From a bacterium OM1 bin76 (GTDB lineage Bacteria; Actinomycetota; Acidimicrobiia; Spongiisociales; ZC4RG35): a stretch of DNA of 64,000 nt. The translations under genes were made by a program, and so were the position numbers. The notes under the pieces were generated by a model. It saw nothing but the letters and a program-made list of their open reading frames with translations. It did no database searches and had not been told where the DNA came from. Positions 52,204 to 60,845 of this stretch are shown in pieces. The DNA lies in contig MPNA01000001.1 in the NCBI GenBank assembly GCA_002238785.1, positions 186,001 to 250,000 of the forward strand. The letters are read 5' to 3'. Positions within the stretch are counted from its first letter, which is position 1. Each line of letters starts with the position of its first letter.

Positions 52204-53492
52204 TGCTCCATCGTCGTCTGCAAGAGCTTGAACGAAGCGGAGACAAGATCAGGGTGGGCTTGGTGGGCGCCGGGCAGATGGGAGAGGGACTGGCCGTGGT
52301 GTTGGAACAGATGGCGGGCATCGAGACAACCGTGGTGGTGGACGCCGCACCCGGCCGGGCGGCCAGGGCATTTGCGTCGGCAGGCACATCTGCCTCGGAC
52401 GTAGTGGAGACCGATGATCCCGACCGTGCCCTGGCGGCGATGTCCGATGGGCGGCGGGTGGCGACCTCCAACGTGGAGTTGGCTTGGTGTGAACCCATCG
52501 ACATCTCCGTGGAGGCCACCGGCGTTCCCGAGGTGGGTGCCCTCGTTGCCAAGGGCGCCATCGAAGCCCGCAAGCATGTCCTCCAGTTGAACGTGGAGAC
52601 CGACGCCACCGTGGGATACGTCCTGCGCCGGATGGCAGAGGAGGCCGGAGTGGTTTACACCCTCTCGGGAGGCGACGAGCCAGGGGCGATCATGGAACTG
52701 TATGACTTTGTGACCACCTTGGGCCTGGAAGTGGTGAGCGCCGGGAAGGGCAAGAACAATCGGCTGGATCGCACCGCCACTGCCGACACGGTGGCCGAAA
52801 CGGCCAGAGAACGCCGAATGAACCCGAAAATGCTGGCCTCCTTCGTGGACGGCACCAAGACCATGGTGGAGATGACCTCTTTGGCCAACGGGATCGGCTT
52901 CACACCGGACGTGCGAGGCATGCACGGACCACCGGTCACAGTCGACACCATCGCCTCCACATACATCCCCTCCCACCACGGCGGCGTACTTTCCGGACCG
53001 GGCAAGGTGGACTACGGACGAGGAGTCGCCCCCGGGGTGTTCGTGGTGTTCACGACCGACCACCCCAAGCTCATCCGCGACCTGGGGTACCTGTCAATGG
53101 GCCCGGGACCGTACTACGCCCTCTACCGTCCCTACCACCTCGCCAACATCGAGACTCCCATCTCCATCGTCCGGGCGGTGTTGAGCCAGAAGACCACCCT
53201 GGCCACCGACCGCCCTCCCACCGCCGAGACCGTGGCGTTCGCCAAGCGAAACCTGGCGGCTGGAGACACGGTGGATGACCTGGGGGGGTACCGTGTATAC
53301 GGTATGATCGAAAAGGCCGAGTTAGCGGCCAGAGAACGCTTCCTACCTGTCGGGTTGGCGCCCGGAGCTGTGGTGACTTCGCCGGTCAGAGCCGGCGAAC
53401 CTATCACTCACGATGACGTTGAACTGGACGAACACTCGCACATTGTGTCGCTACGGCGCCTTCAGGACTCACTTACCGGAGACTTACCATGA
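52203..53492 (+). CDS. Predicted dehydrogenase with C-terminal SAF domain (COG4091 type)
   Basis: 429 residues. The Rossmann motif VGLVGAGQMGEGLA lies near residue 19, and the mid part (TLSGGDEPGAIMELYDF, SAGKGKNNRLD) matches COG4091, described as homoserine-dehydrogenase-like with a SAF domain. The C-terminal SAF-like part has TSPVRAGEPITHDDVELD. Related proteins are found in sugar-acid and polyol pathways. ATG at 52203 overlaps the preceding stop; the longer open frame is a shadow. It overlaps ptsI by four bases. Confidence 0.82.
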   Translation: MLHRRLQELERSGDKIRVGLVGAGQMGEGLAVVLEQMAGIETTVVVDAAPGRAARAFASAGTSASDVVETDDPDRALAAMSDGRRVATSNVELAWCEPIDISVEATGVPEVGALVAKGAIEARKHVLQLNVETDATVGYVLRRMAEEAGVVYTLSGGDEPGAIMELYDFVTTLGLEVVSAGKGKNNRLDRTATADTVAETARERRMNPKMLASFVDGTKTMVEMTSLANGIGFTPDVRGMHGPPVTVDTIASTYIPSHHGGVLSGPGKVDYGRGVAPGVFVVFTTDHPKLIRDLGYLSMGPGPYYALYRPYHLANIETPISIVRAVLSQKTTLATDRPPTAETVAFAKRNLAAGDTVDDLGGYRVYGMIEKAELAARERFLPVGLAPGAVVTSPVRAGEPITHDDVELDEHSHIVSLRRLQDSLTGDLP

Positions 53493-55183
53493 TTGAAAGA
53501 ACCGGCATCGGGGCTTCGCCCGGAATCGCCATCGGCCCCGTGTACCTGCATTCAGCAAACCTTCCCGAGGTCGCGGTCCGTCGAGTGAAGGACACCGACG
53601 CCGAACTCGAAAAGCTAACCCTCAGCGAAGCGAAGGTCCAGGAGAGGCTGGAGGGGCTCCAGCAACTCCACGGCGAGGACTCCGAGGAAGCGGAGGTCAT
53701 CGGTGCGCATCTTCTGCTGCTGGAAGACCCTGAGTTCACCGGAGAAATCCGCATGCTCATCGAAGATGACTCCCTGTGCGCTGAGGCGGCGACACTGCAG
53801 GTCACCGAGGAGTCGGCAGGGATGCTGGAATCTTTGGAGGACGAGTACCTGGCGGCCCGGGCCGCTGACGTTCGAGATGTGGGCACCCAGCTTCTGAAAT
53901 CGATCATGGGGCTTCCCCTGGAGACCTGGGATCATCTCAAGGTCCCCTCTGTGCTGGTGGCGTCCGACTTCTTCCCTTCGGAGACCGCCACCATCCCGCC
54001 CGGGATGGCTGTGGGGCTGTGCACGGAGGAAGGAAGCGCCACCTCTCACATAGCGGTGTTCGCTCGAGGCATGGGGCTGCCGGCGGTGGTGGGAGTTGAC
54101 CTGCCGCCGTTGGAACCCGGGACCCGGGTGGCCTTCGACGGCGAGACCGGCCAGGTCTACATCGATCCCCCCCAAGATCTGATCGACCGGCTTCGCAGTC
54201 AACAGGAAGAGCAGCGGCGGACCAGAGAGGGCGCCGCAGAGAGGGCCCATGAGCCGGCAGTCACCCGGGACGGGACACGGATAGAGGTGGCCGCCAACAT
54301 CGGATCTGATGAAGACGCCGCCCGGGCCGTGGAGTTGGGCGCCGAGGGCGTGGGACTGTTCCGCACCGAGTTCTTGTTCCTGGACAGGACCCGTCCCATC
54401 TCCGAGGAGGAACAGTACGAGGCGTACCGATCGGTCCTGTCGGATTTTGGAGACCATCTGGTAGTGGTTCGCACCCTGGATGTGGGAGGCGACAAGCAGG
54501 TTCCCGGCATCGAGATCGGAGAGGAACTCAATCCCTTCCTGGGTTTGAGGGGCATCCGGCTGACTCTGGCCCGTCCGGAGATGATGCATGCCCAGTTGCG
54601 GGCCCTTCTGCGGGCGGGAAGCGCCGGTCGGTTGGGAATCATGGCCCCCATGGTGGCCGGCAAGGCCGAACTGTTGGCGTTTCGGGAGGCGCTGACCGAA
54701 GCCGAACGTTCTCTGGTGGCCGACGGATTGGACTACTCCACCGACTACCAGGTGGGGATCATGATCGAAGTCCCCTCGGCGGCGCTGATCGCCGACCGGC
54801 TTGCACCCCACATCGACTTCTTTTCGATCGGAACCAATGATCTGACCCAGTACACGCTGGCGGTTGATCGCACCAACCGTGAGGTGGCCGACCTCGCCGA
54901 CTCCTTCGATCCCTCCGTGCTGCGTCTCATCGCCGAGACCACCTCGGCGGCGAAGCCACACCAACGCTGGGTGGGAGTGTGCGGAGCGATGGCCGGCGAC
55001 CCTCAGGCGGTACCAGTGCTGATCGGGCTGGGTGTCACCGAGTTGTCGGTGGCCATTCCCTCGGTACCGATCATCAAGGAAAGAGTCCGCTCTCTGAGTA
55101 TGGAAGACTGTCGAGAGGTCGCCGCCCGATGCCTGGAAGCCGTCGACGCGGCGCAGGCGCGGCAACTTCTGAGCGAGGTGTGA
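53489..55183 (+). CDS. ptsI: Phosphoenolpyruvate-protein phosphotransferase, PTS enzyme I
   Basis: 564 residues, full length. The phosphorylated histidine is H187 in EEGSATSHIAVFARG. The C-terminal PEP-binding barrel has GLFRTEFLFLDR, GIMIEVPSAALIAD, FFSIGTNDLTQYTLAVDRTN and WVGVCGAMAGDP. It starts the PTS cascade from PEP to HPr (57900). In this window it supports the mannitol system. Coupled on both sides by four-base overlaps: with the COG4091-type gene before and acylphosphatase after. Confidence 0.94.
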   Translation: MIERTGIGASPGIAIGPVYLHSANLPEVAVRRVKDTDAELEKLTLSEAKVQERLEGLQQLHGEDSEEAEVIGAHLLLLEDPEFTGEIRMLIEDDSLCAEAATLQVTEESAGMLESLEDEYLAARAADVRDVGTQLLKSIMGLPLETWDHLKVPSVLVASDFFPSETATIPPGMAVGLCTEEGSATSHIAVFARGMGLPAVVGVDLPPLEPGTRVAFDGETGQVYIDPPQDLIDRLRSQQEEQRRTREGAAERAHEPAVTRDGTRIEVAANIGSDEDAARAVELGAEGVGLFRTEFLFLDRTRPISEEEQYEAYRSVLSDFGDHLVVVRTLDVGGDKQVPGIEIGEELNPFLGLRGIRLTLARPEMMHAQLRALLRAGSAGRLGIMAPMVAGKAELLAFREALTEAERSLVADGLDYSTDYQVGIMIEVPSAALIADRLAPHIDFFSIGTNDLTQYTLAVDRTNREVADLADSFDPSVLRLIAETTSAAKPHQRWVGVCGAMAGDPQAVPVLIGLGVTELSVAIPSVPIIKERVRSLSMEDCREVAARCLEAVDAAQARQLLSEV

Positions 55184-55473
55184 GTGACTCTTCTGAACCG
55201 GCCTGCCTGGAGGCCGTGATCCGAGGACGCGTCCAGGGAGTCGGGTTTCGCTGGTGGGTCCTCAAGCTCGCCCGTGGACGGGGACTGGTCGGGCGAGTCT
55301 CCAACCAACCGGACGGAACCGTGCTGTTGAAGGCCGAAGGCCCCCGAGACCGATTGGAAGAACTGGCCGAAGGTCTGCACCGGGGGCCGATCCATGCCAT
55401 TGTCACCGGTGTGGATCTGCGGTGGTCAACCTACCTGGGCCAGTGGGAGGACTTCAATATCGACCATCTCTGA
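55180..55473 (+). CDS. acyP: Acylphosphatase
   Basis: 97 residues. RGRVQGVGFRWWV supplies the phosphate-binding Arg and GRVSNQPDGTVLLKAEG the catalytic Asn. It hydrolyses acyl phosphates. GTG at 55180 overlaps the enzyme I stop as GTGA. The upstream frame is a shadow. Such a gene directly behind ptsI is unusual and may clear acyl phosphates made near the PTS. Confidence 0.92.
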   Translation: MSDSSEPACLEAVIRGRVQGVGFRWWVLKLARGRGLVGRVSNQPDGTVLLKAEGPRDRLEELAEGLHRGPIHAIVTGVDLRWSTYLGQWEDFNIDHL

Positions 55474-55483
55474 CTCCCGTCGA

Positions 55484-55531
55484 AACCGCCGGTCCGTCGA
55501 CGCCGGCCCGTGGCAATCGGTTGCCTTCCCC
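55484..55531. repeat. 48-bp direct repeat, left copy
   Basis: Identical in 47 of 48 bases to 56214-56261, same orientation, 730 bp apart. It contains two hairpin-capable segments: GCCGG...CCGGC, and GGCAA-TCGG-TTGCC. It begins 11 bases after the acylphosphatase stop. Confidence 0.92.
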
Positions 55532-55703
55532 TAGGGCCCTCGACCTGATAGCAGAAGTATTCAGAGACAACGGGTGGACTTGGGATACTGTCGAACGTGT
55601 ATAAGCAGAAGCATCCATCAGCGCAGCAATATTGATGGGCTGTCAAGGGCTATGAGTTTTCTAACCTCATTACCCTCTGAACCAAAGCGCGAGGAGGTCC
55701 AAT

Positions 55704-55892
55704 GTGCCAAATACGAAAGACGTAAACCGGGCGCCATCTCGAAAAACGGTGGAACGGTTAGTGGACTTGATCGTTGAGAGTACTAGACCTCTACCCCCCT
55801 TCGAGGAAATGCGGAAGGTGCTAGATGTCTCCCCAGAAGAGTTGACCGCGGCCCTTGACTATCTAATCCACCTGCTTGACGAAGATCAATGA
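55704..55892 (+). CDS. Small hypothetical protein, first of a coupled micro-operon
   Basis: 62 residues from GTG at 55704, with GAGGAGG six bases upstream. The sequence is helical and acidic at the end (KTVERLVDLIVESTRPLPP, FEEMRKVLDVSPEELTAALD), which resembles a small winged-helix or adaptor domain; this is inference. No family is recognised. The stop overlaps the start of the next gene as ATGA. Both genes lie between the 48-bp direct repeats. Confidence 0.6.
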   Translation: MPNTKDVNRAPSRKTVERLVDLIVESTRPLPPFEEMRKVLDVSPEELTAALDYLIHLLDEDQ

Positions 55893-56080
55893 TGGAATGG
55901 ACTCAGGTTGTCGCCCTTATGGTCGCGATCTTGCTCAAAGAATTCGCTACAACCGTCCGCAACATCTCCAGCACTCGTAGAACCGACAAAGAGGACGCGC
56001 TCACTTCGAGGATCATGGATAAGGCTCGCAGCGAGATAAGATCCGAGTTGCAAGAAAGAAAACCGCCGTCGGGTAGCTGA
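55889..56080 (+). CDS. Small membrane protein, second of a coupled micro-operon
   Basis: 63 residues. The N-terminal segment WTQVVALMVAILLKEFA spans the membrane once, and the rest is a charged cytosolic helix (SSTRRTDKEDALTSRIMDKA, then SEIRSELQERK) that could form a coiled coil. It resembles small toxic or phage-like membrane proteins in layout only. ATG at 55889 is coupled to the previous gene. Confidence 0.55.
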   Translation: MMEWTQVVALMVAILLKEFATTVRNISSTRRTDKEDALTSRIMDKARSEIRSELQERKPPSGS

Positions 56081-56638
56081 ACCAAGTACGGGTGTCACAC
56101 CCTCCTGTCTAACCTCCCTGATTAGCAGCCTAGACGCCCAAAAGGGTCGCCAACGCCATAACCCCTTGTCTCTTGGCCCCGCCCCCACCGTAAGCTCAAA
56201 CTTAACCACTACCAACCGCCGGTCCGTCGACGCCGGCCCGTGGCAATCGGTTGCCATCCCCTTCTGAGACACGGAGGCAGGCGAATTCCTGCCTCTCGGG
56301 TGGTCGGCGGGCATGATCACAGAAGGTCCAAAGTCCGATCCGAGGCGAAAAGGTCGCGAAAAACGGGGGTCCCTTGTCGGGCCCACCCCCACCACCACCT
56401 TGCCATGGGTCGAATTGCTCTCAAGCCAGCCTGGAACAGGGCTGTTTCGGAGTAATGACATCTGATCCCTTGAGCGGTCCGAACGACGCCTGGAGCGGAC
56501 CGCCTCGGTGTTTGGCTCATATCAGCATGACCACTCGGTGTGACAGGAGCAACCCCGCAGGAGCGGCTTTTTTCACAACCTGTGATCCAAGGCGGACCAC
56601 AGGGGTGGGTACCACCCCGAGAGAGGAAGGTTGAAGAC
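56081..56638. other. Gene-free spacer holding the right direct repeat and an inverted repeat
   Basis: No gene is supported. It contains the right copy of the 48-bp repeat and an 8-bp inverted repeat (GCGGTCCG at 56474-56481, CGGACCGC at 56496-56503). It is followed by the stop of a minus-strand transporter. Confidence 0.45.
56214..56261. repeat. 48-bp direct repeat, right copy
   Basis: Right partner of 55484-55531; one base differs (A for T after TTGCC). The two copies flank 682 bp that hold the two tiny coupled genes. Confidence 0.92.
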
Positions 56639-57808
56639 TCAACCCGGTGTTATGGGGAGTTTCGGCCCTTCAACCACCGCAGGTGTGTGAGTGCGGGTCC
56701 TGTTGATCAACACATTCGCCACTGCGACGACAATGGCGCCCAACACCAGAAGATCAAGCCGCGCCACATTGATGTCGGTGAACAAACCCAGCCACAGAAG
56801 GCCCACCACGGGTGATGCATAGACCAGAGCATTTACGCCTAGATCGGGAGTGACCAGCACGGCCCTGCGAGAAAGCACCGCCCCGGGTACCAGAGTGAAC
56901 CCCACAGCCACCGCCCAACCGATGCCCTCCCAGGTGACTTGGCCTCCATTGCCAAGCCCGATCAACGCGTTGGGAATCACGCAGACCATAGCCGAAACGC
57001 AATATCCGAACAACAGACAAGCGAACTCCAAACTGTCCCTGTTCATGGCAGGGGCGTTCTTACGGATGACTTCCTTCGCAAGACCATCAGCCAATGGATA
57101 GCACGTAGCAACAGTGAAGACTACGAGTACCCCCGATACGACCGCCAGGACCATTCCGAACACCCTGGCAGTCAGTGTCGTCCCCACGGCCTGGAAACCG
57201 AGAGTTCCCACCACCACCGCCGCCATTCCCAAAAAAGCCAGGACCAGACCTGACCACGAGAAGGCGGTGACTCGCCGGTACCTCCTATGGTTGGCTCGAT
57301 CCCACCTGGAGAGCCCCATTATGAAGAAGACCGGCCACGTGTAGTGCAGGATCGCCACAGTGGCGGTCTCCACATACTGGGTGGCCCAAGGGAAAAGGGC
57401 GAAGGCGAACCGCCCCACCACCATCAGCAGCATCATTCCCAACAGGTCCCATCGGCGAACCCCATCGGTCTTCACACCCGCCACCACCACCACCCCCCCC
57501 ACCGGCCCCCACCGGCAACCCCCACCGTCCTCCAACCCCCCCACCCGCCGCAAGAGCACCCGTCGAATGGCAGGATCGGCAAAGACCGGTCGGTAAAACA
57601 GCAACAAGATACCTCCCAGACCCAGTGCCGTTCCTGACCACACTCCGGCGTTGTACAGGAAAGGATGGGTATCTCCCAGTGTCAACTCCACCAGGAGGGC
57701 ATTGGTGGAGAAGAACATCACCGCACCCGCCATCAGCGCCAATGCTCGGCGGTGTCTGCTCCTCACTGCCGGACCACGGTATGTTGCGGCTTCACTGCCC
57801 AGCGCCAA
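56639..57808 (-). CDS. EamA/DMT family transporter with glycine-rich loop
   Basis: About 389 residues, ten hydrophobic segments. Segments such as LMAGAVMFFSTNALLVELTL and ATVAILHYTWPVFFIMGLS, and the end ALVYASPVVGLLWLGLFTDI, fit EamA-like exporters. An unusual insert of Gly and Val (GLEDGGGCRWGPVGG) is encoded by G-rich DNA with a G8 run. The start is uncertain: TTG at 57808 has AAGGAG before it, GTG at 57766 is the alternative. It follows HPr on the same strand. Confidence 0.7.
   Translation of the reverse strand: MALGSEAATYRGPAVRSRHRRALALMAGAVMFFSTNALLVELTLGDTHPFLYNAGVWSGTALGLGGILLLFYRPVFADPAIRRVLLRRVGGLEDGGGCRWGPVGGVVVVAGVKTDGVRRWDLLGMMLLMVVGRFAFALFPWATQYVETATVAILHYTWPVFFIMGLSRWDRANHRRYRRVTAFSWSGLVLAFLGMAAVVVGTLGFQAVGTTLTARVFGMVLAVVSGVLVVFTVATCYPLADGLAKEVIRKNAPAMNRDSLEFACLLFGYCVSAMVCVIPNALIGLGNGGQVTWEGIGWAVAVGFTLVPGAVLSRRAVLVTPDLGVNALVYASPVVGLLWLGLFTDINVARLDLLVLGAIVVAVANVLINRTRTHTPAVVEGPKLPITPG
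57481..57545 (-). repeat. G-rich low-complexity tract with G8 homopolymer
   Basis: The coding strand has runs of G5, G5 and G8 within 60 bases (C8 at 57493-57500 on the plus strand). It could form a G-quadruplex and slip in replication. It lies inside the transporter coding region. Confidence 0.7.
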
Positions 57809-57899
57809 GGAACTCCTTGTCGCTTCCGGTGATTCGGTTTCGGGCAGAATGGCGGGGCCTTGATCCCGGGGAGGCGCCGGGACCTGATGAAACGGTGTC

Positions 57900-58154
57900 T
57901 CAGCCCTCCACCGACAGCAGGGCCGTGAAGTCCGTGATGACCTGATCGGCGTCGTCTCCGTCGATCTCGATGGCGATGGTGGTCCCCTGGGTAGCCCCAA
58001 GTTTGAGTATCCCGAGCATGCTCTTGGCGTTAACGGTCTTGTCATTGGCGGTGACGGTGATCTTGGAGGAGGACGCCTTGGCGCGCTTGACGAACTCCGC
58101 GGCGGGGCGGGCGTGCAAGCCGGCGGGGTTGGTGATAGTGATCTCTACCTGCAT
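57900..58154 (-). CDS. ptsH: HPr phosphocarrier protein of the PTS
   Basis: 84 residues. H14 in NPAGLHARPAAEFV is phosphorylated by enzyme I, and S45 in NAKSMLGILKLG is the regulatory site of HPr kinase in bacteria that have it. It links enzyme I (53489) to the mannitol IIA (45380). It lies between a transporter and a hydratase gene, not next to ptsI, which is a split arrangement. Confidence 0.94.
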   Translation of the reverse strand: MQVEITITNPAGLHARPAAEFVKRAKASSSKITVTANDKTVNAKSMLGILKLGATQGTTIAIEIDGDDADQVITDFTALLSVEG

Positions 58155-58176
58155 TTTTGGCTCCAGCAGTGGCGAA

Positions 58177-58962
58177 TCAGCAAAAGTTTACCGACACCGA
58201 CCCCAGCCTGTCGAAGGATGCCCACACATTGTCGCCGGGTTTGACCGGGAAGGCCGAGTGCAAGGCGCCGGTGAGAACGAAGCTACCTGCCTCTAATTCC
58301 TGATCGTATCCGGCCAATTCGTTGGCGAGCCATGCCAACGCGATGAGAGGGCTACCCATGCAGGCCGCTCCCGCTCCGGTTCCGGCCAGTCCACCATTGT
58401 GGTAGATCGCCATGCCGCACCACCGCAGGTCGAAGTCCACCGGGACCACCCGATCGCCGAGCACCGCCGCCCTGGAGGACCCCAGATCGGCCACAGTGTC
58501 CACCAACTTGATACGCCAGTCGGCCACCCGGGAGTCCACGACCTCGATGGAGGCTACGGCGCCCTCCACGGCGCGGGCCGCCTCCAGAGCTGTGACCCCC
58601 GGGCCCCGCAGAGTCTCTCCCATCAACAAGGTGATCTCGGCCTCGGCCTTGGGGGCGATCGCCGAGCCGATCTCCACCCGTTCTCCCGAGTTGTGGGTCA
58701 TGGTGGAGATGACCGGTGCGAAGTCCGGGGTGTCCACCCCCAAGAGTTTCTGCATGGGCTCGGAAGTCAAACCCAGCTTGTATCCGATCATGCGCCCTCC
58801 CAGCCAGGACTGCAGGTGCTCCGCCAGCATCTTCTGGATCAGGTGAGCGTCGCCGACCTCCAAGCCCGGATCAGTTTCACTGAGAGGCTCGATCGGCTCT
58901 CCCGTGCGATAGGAATCGAAGAGGGCTTGCGCGTACCTGCGCAACTTCCGGTCACTCATCAT
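58177..58962 (-). CDS. 2-keto-4-pentenoate hydratase family protein (MhpD/FAH fold)
   Basis: 261 residues. GYKLGLTSEPMQKLLGVDTP and the metal-site segment APKAEAEITLLM, followed by IEVVDSRVADW, are typical for the hydratases and decarboxylases of meta-cleavage pathways. The end SFVLTGALHSAFPVKPGD also fits. It adds water to a dienoate or decarboxylates an oxoacid. No ring-cleavage genes are nearby. The first ATG (58962) or the next one (58959) may start it; no ribosome site decides. Confidence 0.85.
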   Translation of the reverse strand: MMSDRKLRRYAQALFDSYRTGEPIEPLSETDPGLEVGDAHLIQKMLAEHLQSWLGGRMIGYKLGLTSEPMQKLLGVDTPDFAPVISTMTHNSGERVEIGSAIAPKAEAEITLLMGETLRGPGVTALEAARAVEGAVASIEVVDSRVADWRIKLVDTVADLGSSRAAVLGDRVVPVDFDLRWCGMAIYHNGGLAGTGAGAACMGSPLIALAWLANELAGYDQELEAGSFVLTGALHSAFPVKPGDNVWASFDRLGSVSVNFC

Positions 58963-59039
58963 GCTCGCACAACGTTACCGGACACCCCGTTTTCCTTTCC
59001 CCGCAAGCAGGAAATCCCCGAGCCGGTAGCCTTGCTGTA

Positions 59040-59651
59040 ATGACCCGCTTGCTTTTGGTCCGTCATGCCCCGGTGGCCACCACCGGTAAAGTGCTGTACG
59101 GTCGGGAGAAGGGCCACCACCTCACCGCGGAGGCGAGGGCCGCCACCGCAGCACTTGCCCACCGCCTCTCGGAGATCGATCTTCAGGCGATTTACTGCTC
59201 GCCCCTGGAACGCACCGTGGAGACTGCCGATCTGGTGGCGGCGCCCCACCAAATGTCTCCGCTTCCCCAAGCGAACCTGATTGAAGTTGACTACGGGGAG
59301 TGGACCGGGCAGGAACTGGCCAGGCTGTACAAGCTGCCGGAGTGGAAGACGGTGTTGCTCCAGCCATCTCGGATGCGCTTTCCCGGCGGTGAGTCGCTGG
59401 CCGAGGCCCGGCTTCGAGGCGCTGCCGCCTGCGAGTCGCTGGCAGGCCGCCATCCTGAGGGGACCATAGCCCTCGTCACCCATGCTGACATCATCCGGTT
59501 GGTATTGGGCTTTTACCTCGGGCAACCGCTCGATCTGTTGTCCAGGCTCACCGTCGCCCCCACCTCGGTCTCGGTGCTGGACATCTCCAAAAAGGGCGCC
59601 GTGACGGTGGTGGCGATCAACACCAACGGCGATCCGGGGACGTGGCAATGA
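59040..59651 (+). CDS. Histidine phosphatase family protein (MSMEG_4193-like)
   Basis: 203 residues, phosphoglycerate-mutase fold. The catalytic His is in LLVRHAPV (about residue 8), the second in VTHADIIR, and RTVETADLVA supplies an Arg. Together with the next two genes it forms a trio widely conserved in Actinobacteria, of unknown joint function. It overlaps the DUF3090 gene by four bases. Confidence 0.88.
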   Translation: MTRLLLVRHAPVATTGKVLYGREKGHHLTAEARAATAALAHRLSEIDLQAIYCSPLERTVETADLVAAPHQMSPLPQANLIEVDYGEWTGQELARLYKLPEWKTVLLQPSRMRFPGGESLAEARLRGAAACESLAGRHPEGTIALVTHADIIRLVLGFYLGQPLDLLSRLTVAPTSVSVLDISKKGAVTVVAINTNGDPGTWQ

Positions 59652-60124
59652 ACAACCTGGGACCTGCCGAGCGATTCCTGGTCGGCGCCGTGGGGCCACC
59701 GGGCAAGCGCCGCTTCTACTTTCAGGTGGTGGCTGACGGCAACCGGCACTCCCTTCTGGCAGAAAAGCAACAGGTCCAGGCACTGGCCTCCCAAGGTTGG
59801 CGCAGTTTGCAGCGGTCGGGTGTGGTGGTGGACACCGAAGCGGTGGAGGCCATACTGGCCACCGATCTGGACATAGTTGACCCGGCCGGCCGCGAGGACT
59901 TTCGGGTGGGGACCATCAACGTGGGAATTCGTCCCTCGGGTCTGATGAATCTCTCCTTCGAGTCGGACCGCGACGAACAGGGCCTGATGTTCATGGTCTC
60001 TCCCGAGCAGTTCCGAGCCATGGTGGTGATCGCTCGCAAGCTGGTCAGGGCCGGCAGGCCCATCTGCCCGTGGTGTCGCCTTCCCAAGAGTCCCGAAGGC
60101 CATGAGTGTCCCGCCCGCAACTGA
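59648..60124 (+). CDS. DUF3090 family protein
   Basis: 158 residues. It has RFLVGAVGPPGKRRFYFQV at the start and PICPWCRLPKSPEGHECPARN at the end, where Cys and His could bind zinc. The family is actinobacterial and uncharacterised. ATG at 59648 overlaps the previous stop (ATGA) and has GGGGA upstream; a GTG two codons earlier is possible. Confidence 0.87.
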   Translation: MNNLGPAERFLVGAVGPPGKRRFYFQVVADGNRHSLLAEKQQVQALASQGWRSLQRSGVVVDTEAVEAILATDLDIVDPAGREDFRVGTINVGIRPSGLMNLSFESDRDEQGLMFMVSPEQFRAMVVIARKLVRAGRPICPWCRLPKSPEGHECPARN

Positions 60125-60815
60125 GCACCAGACCCAACATCTGATCATCTCAGAAGTGGTGGGCAGGTTCACATCAGCCTCCAATGCCACCTTCCTGGGG
60201 TCGGACGACAACGGCGACATGTGGGTCTACAAGCCCGCCGCCGGGGTCCGTCCGCTGTGGGATTTTCCCTCCGAGTCTCTGGCCCACCGTGAGATAATGG
60301 CCTATGAGATCAGCTCATGCATGGAGTTGGACCTGGTTCCCGAAACGGTGGAGGCCGACGGACCTCTGGGACCCGGAGCGGCGCAAAGATACCGAGAGCC
60401 CGATCCCGACTTCGATCCGCGGCAGTGGTTCCAGGATGACACCGACCCTTGCCTATGGCCGGTGGCTGTGTTCGATCTGGTTGCCAACAACGCCGACCGA
60501 AAGCTGGGGCACCTGCTGGTGGAGTCCGGAAGCGGGAGAATCTTCGCCATCGATCACGGCCTGACCTTCCACCACCAGGACAAGTTGCGCACCGTCCTGT
60601 GGGGTTTCGCCGGGCAGCCCATCCCGCAGGCCTGCACCGACGCGTTGGCCAAGCTGAGGGACGGGTTGGCCGGAGAACTGGCGAATCGGGCCGAAGAACT
60701 GCTGAACCCCGACGAAACCGAAGCGCTCCGCCGCCGCACGGAGCGACTCTTACAGAATCCGATCCACCCTCATCCTCCCGAGGACCGCTCCGCACTGCCC
60801 TGGCCCCTGTGGTAA
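60102..60815 (+). CDS. SCO1664 family protein (PI3/4-kinase-like fold)
   Basis: 237 residues. The kinase-like core is visible in MWVYKPAAGVRPLWDFP, VFDLVANNADRKLGHLL (catalytic Asp/Asn) and IFAIDHGLTFH (metal Asp). The family belongs to the phosphatidylinositol-kinase-like clan, with unknown substrate. It overlaps DUF3090 by 23 bases and completes the trio. Confidence 0.85.
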   Translation: MSVPPATEHQTQHLIISEVVGRFTSASNATFLGSDDNGDMWVYKPAAGVRPLWDFPSESLAHREIMAYEISSCMELDLVPETVEADGPLGPGAAQRYREPDPDFDPRQWFQDDTDPCLWPVAVFDLVANNADRKLGHLLVESGSGRIFAIDHGLTFHHQDKLRTVLWGFAGQPIPQACTDALAKLRDGLAGELANRAEELLNPDETEALRRRTERLLQNPIHPHPPEDRSALPWPLW

Positions 60816-60845
60816 TTGACTCCAGGCGCTGAAAGGCGGGCTCAC

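Noticed and set aside
53288-53305. GTATAC-containing sequence resembling the shared operator
   Set aside because: Lies within the COG4091 coding region and matches the 14-mer only in part.
53615-55165. 516-codon minus-strand frame opposite ptsI
   Set aside because: Antisense shadow; enzyme I has all its motifs on the plus strand.
57481-57545. C-rich stretch as a CRISPR-like or tandem repeat array
   Set aside because: Irregular simple sequence with no repeat-spacer structure; it is inside a coding gene.
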